Assembly: GCA_002722525.1 (NCBI GenBank)
Contig: PBMJ01000033.1
Span: 1-18,704 of the forward strand
Length of the DNA stretch: 18,704 nucleotides
Source of the DNA: Acidimicrobiaceae bacterium
Lineage (GTDB): Bacteria; Actinomycetota; Acidimicrobiia; Acidimicrobiales; UBA8592
Direction: 5' to 3'
How positions within the stretch are numbered: position 1 is the stretch's first letter; the number at the start of each line of letters is the position of its first letter. Positions 15,362-18,704 of this stretch are shown here, piece after piece. The notes beneath the pieces are model-generated. The model searched no databases. It was not told the DNA's origin and saw only the letters and a program-made list of their open reading frames with translations. A program made the position numbers and the translations under genes.

Positions 15362-16006
15362 CTAGCAGCCTGAATTGTCAAGCGATCCGTCGGCCCAAAT
15401 AGTTCCGCATTTCTCTGTTCGCCTATCGATTAGGCCCTCCACAGATGCCCCAGTCAGGTTCGCTGAGCTAAGGTTCGTTCCTATCATTACCGCAGTATTT
15501 AGGTCGGCTTGTGTCAGATCAGCGTGTGTGAGGTTTGTTTCAAAGAAAACTGTTGCTGGGGCTCGGACTTGAGTCAAGGTTGCGGCTGATAGATTGGTAT
15601 GAGCAAGGGATGCGCCACTAAGGTCAGCTCCAGTCAATTTTGCACCGACGAGAAGAGCTCCATCAAGAATTGTTCCGCTAAGGTTAGCTCCTCTCAGATT
15701 TATTCCGGGAGCTACTATGGCTGACAAGTCTTGGCCAGAAAGATCAGCCCCGCTGCAGTCAGCGTTAACTTCGAGAACACAATCTCCTCCGCTCGGAGTT
15801 TCATTACTTTGGCTTTCCTGGGTGCTAGCACTATCACCGGTAGCGTTTTCAGAAGAACTCTCAGCATTTGGTCCTTTGTCTTCCCCACCTCCACCACCAC
15901 AGGCACCAACAAAAAGTAAGCACGATGCAGTGGCAATCGCAAAGATCCTGAAAGGAGAGAACTTCCTATTAGGGCTGGTCATTATGGGTCTAGTAGGAGA
16001 ATTCAT
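15362..16006 (-). CDS. pentapeptide-repeat lipoprotein
   Basis: From the ATG at 16006 this is 214 residues. A basic N-terminus and hydrophobic stretch (about 19-34) end in a lipobox VGAC, so C36 would be lipidated. A Gly/Ser/Glu-rich spacer of about 40 residues follows. Residues about 83-190 are pentapeptide repeats (ADLSG, ANLSG, AKLTG, TNLSA, ADLTQ and the like), which fold as a right-handed square beta helix. The end has ...EKCGTIWADGSLDNSGC with two cysteines, a tail often seen on pentapeptide proteins. I chose this ATG because GGGGA lies about five bases upstream; ATGs at 16021/16018 and 15982 are alternatives. With this start the gene overlaps the upstream repeat-protein gene by 17 bases. 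Role unknown; surface scaffold is inferred. Confidence 0.85.
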   Translation of the reverse strand: MNSPTRPIMTSPNRKFSPFRIFAIATASCLLFVGACGGGGGEDKGPNAESSSENATGDSASTQESQSNETPSGGDCVLEVNADCSGADLSGQDLSAIVAPGINLRGANLSGTILDGALLVGAKLTGADLSGASLAHTNLSAATLTQVRAPATVFFETNLTHADLTQADLNTAVMIGTNLSSANLTGASVEGLIDRRTEKCGTIWADGSLDNSGC

Positions 16007-18704
16007 AGATTTCCCCATCAATTTCGACGGTAACTCCGGTTGCCCCAGTAACTGCCGTTGCGCTCACCCCGTCATAGTCTACGGTGAAGGTCATTCCATC
16101 TTCCGAGATCGTTGCGGATCCGGCTCCAGAAGTGTTAATAATCGTTTCTCCAAGTTCGTAGAAGATATCGTTCACACCGGTTACTCCGGTAGCGGGATCG
16201 TATTTGAAGGTTTCCCCATCTACTTCCATTGTCATAGAGCCATCGTCATCAATATCTAGCTTCCTGAAGGTATTGTCTTCTAGCGTCCATGAGCTTAGGG
16301 TGTTTGTTTCTTTGTCCCATTCAACATTCCCGACAGCATTTCCAGAAATACTGTTAGCCTCCCAATCGATGCTAAGAGTACTATCGGTTTCCGTTATGGC
16401 GGTATCACTGTTGAGTGGCTTTCCGGTTGGATCTAGTTCAAGGACGGTACCGTCCTCAAGAGTTATGAGATATCCTCCATTTTCGGTACGCTCACTAATT
16501 TGCGTGTTCCCTTCAGCATCTATGAACGATGAAGTGTTTGCGAGAGGGTTGAACTCTATGGTTTCTCCATTCGAGTTGGTAAGGACTTCGTTTCCATCTT
16601 GGTCAACTCGGAGAACTTCGATTGATCCAGATGGGTCAGCGAAGGTGGTTTGCTGGGTTTCTGCGTCGTATCGAATCGATGAACCGTCACTTCCCGTAGT
16701 GACGTACGACCCATCAGAAGAAATCACAGTATTTTCCACGTAGCCATCAGGATATGTAACTCTAATACTGGACCCGTCTGGGGAAGTTGTTGAGGTCCAT
16801 CCGTCGGAAGATATTTCTGTTCGGCGACCTTCTTCGTCGTACGTGACGATGGTAGTTATTCCATATGGATCTGTGAACGTTTCTGATCCGTCTTCCCGTA
16901 CTATGCTGCTCGAACCGTCAGCATAAGTCATAACGAGGTCGCCGTCAGGGTTGTATACTCCTGAATCTCGGGTTCCGTCAGGGTAGATCACTGAGAATGA
17001 CCCGTCAGGGGCTTCTCTTATGACTGTGCCGTCGCTTGACGTTTCAGTTCTGACTCCGGTCTCTGGATCAACAATGATCTCAACACTAAATCCTGATGGA
17101 TCTGTATAGCTTGCTCTTCCATTTTCATACTCGGTATAGGTACTTCCGTCATCATATTGGGTAACCCACCCAAGGGAATCTCCTTCACCAATGCTTATAG
17201 TTCGTGATGTTTGGCCATAGGGGTCCGTGTATTTAGATGTGCCATCTGCAAACTCAACGTACGTTGATCCATCAGAGTAACGTTGGACAAGCGAACCATC
17301 TTCCATGAACTCCTCTTCGAACCAGGTGCCGTCTGGCCAAGTTAGCCTAAGACTTCCATCAGGATTTATGATTTCTACAGTTCCATCGTCGTAGGTTAGG
17401 ACGATAGCGCCGTCCTCACGGATCTCTTCTTGAGGGGGGGTCCATGAGTCAGTATTCCCGTCAATATCCGTAAAGGTAGTTGTTCCATCTTCACACCACG
17501 TCCAGATTTCGCCCGTGTCGTATTCTTCCGTTGTACATCCTGTCGCTTCGTCAATAGTGATTACTGGAGCGGTCCAAGTCTCGACATTCCCCTCAGGGTC
17601 AATCCAAGTTCCTGATCCATCCTCACACCATGTCGAGATAGCCCCATCATCGAATACTTCTGTGCCACAACCCAGCTCTTCGTCGTAGGTATAGGTGCTA
17701 GAATTTCCGAACTCATCGGTCCAAATAGAAGTTCCATCGTCACACCACGTTGAGGATCCGTCTGAATATACCTGTGTGTAGCAGCCTGTTTCAGAGTCGT
17801 ATTCAGTTGCGCCCCAACTGTCGGTTTCACCGTCAGGGTTTGTGTAAGACCCTGATCCATCTTCGCACCAAGTATCTTGTCCCCCGTCTGGATAGAACGT
17901 CTCGCTACATCCAGTTTGAGCATTGTATGAACCTCTTGTTCCGTCTGCATCTTCCCAGCTCGAATCTCCATTTGGGCACCATGTATTTGTCCAGTCGTCG
18001 TAGACCTCAATAGTGCAGCCGGTTGCAGGGTCGACATTGATTTCAGGCGCAGCCCATGTTTCTGTATTCCCATTTGCATCGGTGTAAGAGCTGAATCCAT
18101 CTTCGCAATAGACGCTAGATGATCCGTCTGCGTAGGTGTCTGTCCAACATCCTCTCTCTTCATCGTATGAAGAGATATTCACACCCCCTTCTTCGTCTTC
18201 CCAGTAAGAGGTGCCATCTTCACACCAGGTTTCAGTAAATCCATTGTAGGTCTGGGTGGTGCAGCCACTTTCGGCATCGTAGGTAGCTGGTGACCAGGTT
18301 TGTGTTTCTCCTGTAAGGGGGTCAAACCATGAGCCAGATCCATCATCGCATGATTCATATACTGAGCCATCTTCATAAGCCTCTATCCAGCATCCTGTGA
18401 GCTCGTTATACTCCCCAGCTGGTTCGTAATTGGCTTCATCCCATTCTGACATGCACCACCCATCAGAATTTTGGGGGTCCTGAGGGTCGGCTGATTCCCA
18501 AATACCGTCGCGTTCGTTACAGGTTGCTTCATCGCGCGCATCCCAAACTTCACCCGAATCTTCCCAGCAGTAACCCCAATCTTCTTCTTGTAGCCATTGT
18601 CCGCCGCGTTCGTTACAGGTTGCTTGATCGCGCGCATCCCAAACTTCACCCGAATCTTCCCAGCAGTAACCCCAATCTTCTTCTTGTAGCCATTGTCCGC
18701 CGCG
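15990..18704 (-). CDS. very large acidic repeat protein, 5' end outside window
   Basis: The frame is open from the right edge to the TAG at 15990, at least 904 residues; the Met at 18450-18452 lies inside the repeats and is not the start. Counting from that Met as 1, the visible parts are: two 32-residue Trp/Cys repeats (before Met), eight blocks with paired cysteines (about 21-340), Cys-free blocks of the same family (about 345-610), and a unique-looking C-terminal part (611-820) ending EIYEFSY. Blocks show [ST]GC-x-T-x-x-Y-x-DG, WCEDG and D-x-x-GN-x-x-T. The protein is very rich in Asp, Glu, Gly, Ser, Thr, Trp and Tyr, with few Lys or Arg, which suits an exported, perhaps calcium-binding, surface protein. 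The signal peptide would lie outside the window. I know no named family for the whole. It is followed by an overlapping lipoprotein gene. Confidence 0.85.
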   Translation of the reverse strand, partial: RGGQWLQEEDWGYCWEDSGEVWDARDQATCNERGGQWLQEEDWGYCWEDSGEVWDARDEATCNERDGIWESADPQDPQNSDGWCMSEWDEANYEPAGEYNELTGCWIEAYEDGSVYESCDDGSGSWFDPLTGETQTWSPATYDAESGCTTQTYNGFTETWCEDGTSYWEDEEGGVNISSYDEERGCWTDTYADGSSSVYCEDGFSSYTDANGNTETWAAPEINVDPATGCTIEVYDDWTNTWCPNGDSSWEDADGTRGSYNAQTGCSETFYPDGGQDTWCEDGSGSYTNPDGETDSWGATEYDSETGCYTQVYSDGSSTWCDDGTSIWTDEFGNSSTYTYDEELGCGTEVFDDGAISTWCEDGSGTWIDPEGNVETWTAPVITIDEATGCTTEEYDTGEIWTWCEDGTTTFTDIDGNTDSWTPPQEEIREDGAIVLTYDDGTVEIINPDGSLRLTWPDGTWFEEEFMEDGSLVQRYSDGSTYVEFADGTSKYTDPYGQTSRTISIGEGDSLGWVTQYDDGSTYTEYENGRASYTDPSGFSVEIIVDPETGVRTETSSDGTVIREAPDGSFSVIYPDGTRDSGVYNPDGDLVMTYADGSSSIVREDGSETFTDPYGITTIVTYDEEGRRTEISSDGWTSTTSPDGSSIRVTYPDGYVENTVISSDGSYVTTGSDGSSIRYDAETQQTTFADPSGSIEVLRVDQDGNEVLTNSNGETIEFNPLANTSSFIDAEGNTQISERTENGGYLITLEDGTVLELDPTGKPLNSDTAITETDSTLSIDWEANSISGNAVGNVEWDKETNTLSSWTLEDNTFRKLDIDDDGSMTMEVDGETFKYDPATGVTGVNDIFYELGETIINTSGAGSATISEDGMTFTVDYDGVSATAVTGATGVTVEIDGEIYEFSY
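16623..17420 (-). repeat. cysteine-free DG-turn repeat zone with a 9-residue rhythm
   Basis: Counting from the Met at 18452, turn glycines recur at 348, 357, 366, 375 / 386, 395, 404, 413 / 466, 475, 484, 493 / 504, 513, 522, 531 / 542, 551, 560, i.e. steps of 9, 9, 9 then 11, making 38-residue blocks. Typical turns are YPDGT, YADGS and NPDGS. The stretch TYADGSSSIVREDG here parallels TYADGSSSVYCEDG in the Cys zone, showing one repeat family. Confidence 0.8.
17433..18392 (-). repeat. eight protein-level blocks with paired cysteines, alternating long and short
   Basis: Counting from the Met at 18452, cysteines occur at 21/35, 64/77, 102/116, 146/159, 182/196, 224/237, 262/276 and 306/320. Distances between successive first cysteines are 43, 38, 44, 36, 42, 38 and 44, so long and short units alternate with a super-period near 80 residues. 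Unlike the 96-bp units, these are diverged at DNA level. Confidence 0.85.
18513..18704. repeat. 96-bp tandem repeat, two full copies, continuing past the window edge
   Basis: Copies at 18513-18608 and 18609-18704 match over 96 bp with one base change (a Gln versus Glu codon). The sequence following each unit also begins alike (the ccg-cgcg phase recurs at 18505, 18601 and 18697 with one change at 18508). Each copy encodes 32 residues with five Trp/Tyr residues and two cysteines (GYCWEDSG and ATCNE). Such identity points to recent duplication. Confidence 0.95.

Noticed and set aside
15352..15366. GCTAG/CTAGC inverted repeat at the end of the lipoprotein gene
   Set aside because: Only five pairs and no U-run on either strand; likely chance.
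15717..16259. Long plus-strand frame across the lipoprotein and repeat-protein genes
   Set aside because: It lies antisense to two well-supported genes and has no ribosome binding site; its product is a mirror of their Gly/Ser-rich codons.
17561..18163. 200-codon open frame on the same strand as the repeat protein, in another phase
   Set aside because: It is a by-product of the biased, repeated codons (GAT, TCC, GGA) of the repeat protein. Its product is low in structure and has no start signal; the same explains 18179-18376 and 18383-18649.
1..18704. tRNA, rRNA, CRISPR, transposase or phage genes
   Set aside because: I looked for T-loop-like motifs, spaced short repeats and mobile-element proteins on both strands and saw none. 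The only tandem repeats are inside coding sequence.

Overview
The window looks like chromosomal DNA from a marine-type, moderate-GC actinobacterium, possibly an Acidimicrobiia or Actinomarina-like lineage. The phylum call rests on marker genes: a mycothiol S-conjugate amidase (Mca), the NucS/EndoMS mismatch endonuclease, a lipid II amidation pair (MurT/GatD), an F420-type LLM oxidoreductase and an actinobacterial rhomboid-like protein. The class is an inference from the moderate base composition and gene style. I saw no tRNA, rRNA, CRISPR array, integrase or insertion sequence.

Left part (1-6753), mostly + strand: the 3' end of a conserved actinobacterial protein of unknown function, RNase HII (rnhB), a small Nfu/NifU-N-like protein, a dodecin-family protein, an SDR oxidoreductase on the minus strand, then mca overlapping an SCP2-like lipid-binding protein. 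A 303-base stretch with no convincing gene follows. After it come a 3-hydroxyacyl-CoA dehydrogenase overlapping an LLM-class oxidoreductase, and a 58-residue small protein with a clear ribosome binding site.

Right part (6789-18704), all minus strand, in transcription order from the right edge: a very large acidic repeat protein whose 5' end lies beyond the window, a pentapeptide-repeat lipoprotein, murT, gatD, a rhomboid-like membrane protein, cysQ, nucS, a VanW/FN3 envelope protein, a geranylgeranyl-reductase-like flavoprotein and a PAP2 phosphatase. Most are tightly spaced or overlap, so they form one or a few operons. The theme is the cell envelope (lipid II amidation, VanW, isoprenoid reduction, lipid phosphatase, surface repeat proteins), with NucS and CysQ as housekeeping passengers.

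The most notable locus is the right edge (15362-18704). The Met codon at 18450-18452 is not the start: the frame stays open to the window edge, giving at least 904 residues. The protein begins, as far as seen, with near-identical 96-bp tandem repeats. It then runs through eight blocks each carrying a cysteine pair, with alternating long and short blocks. It continues into cysteine-free blocks of the same family built on a 9-residue DG-turn rhythm that recalls the G-box/TCP10_C single-layer beta sheet. Its gene overlaps that of a pentapeptide-repeat lipoprotein. Together they look like a two-component surface structure that I cannot match to a described system.
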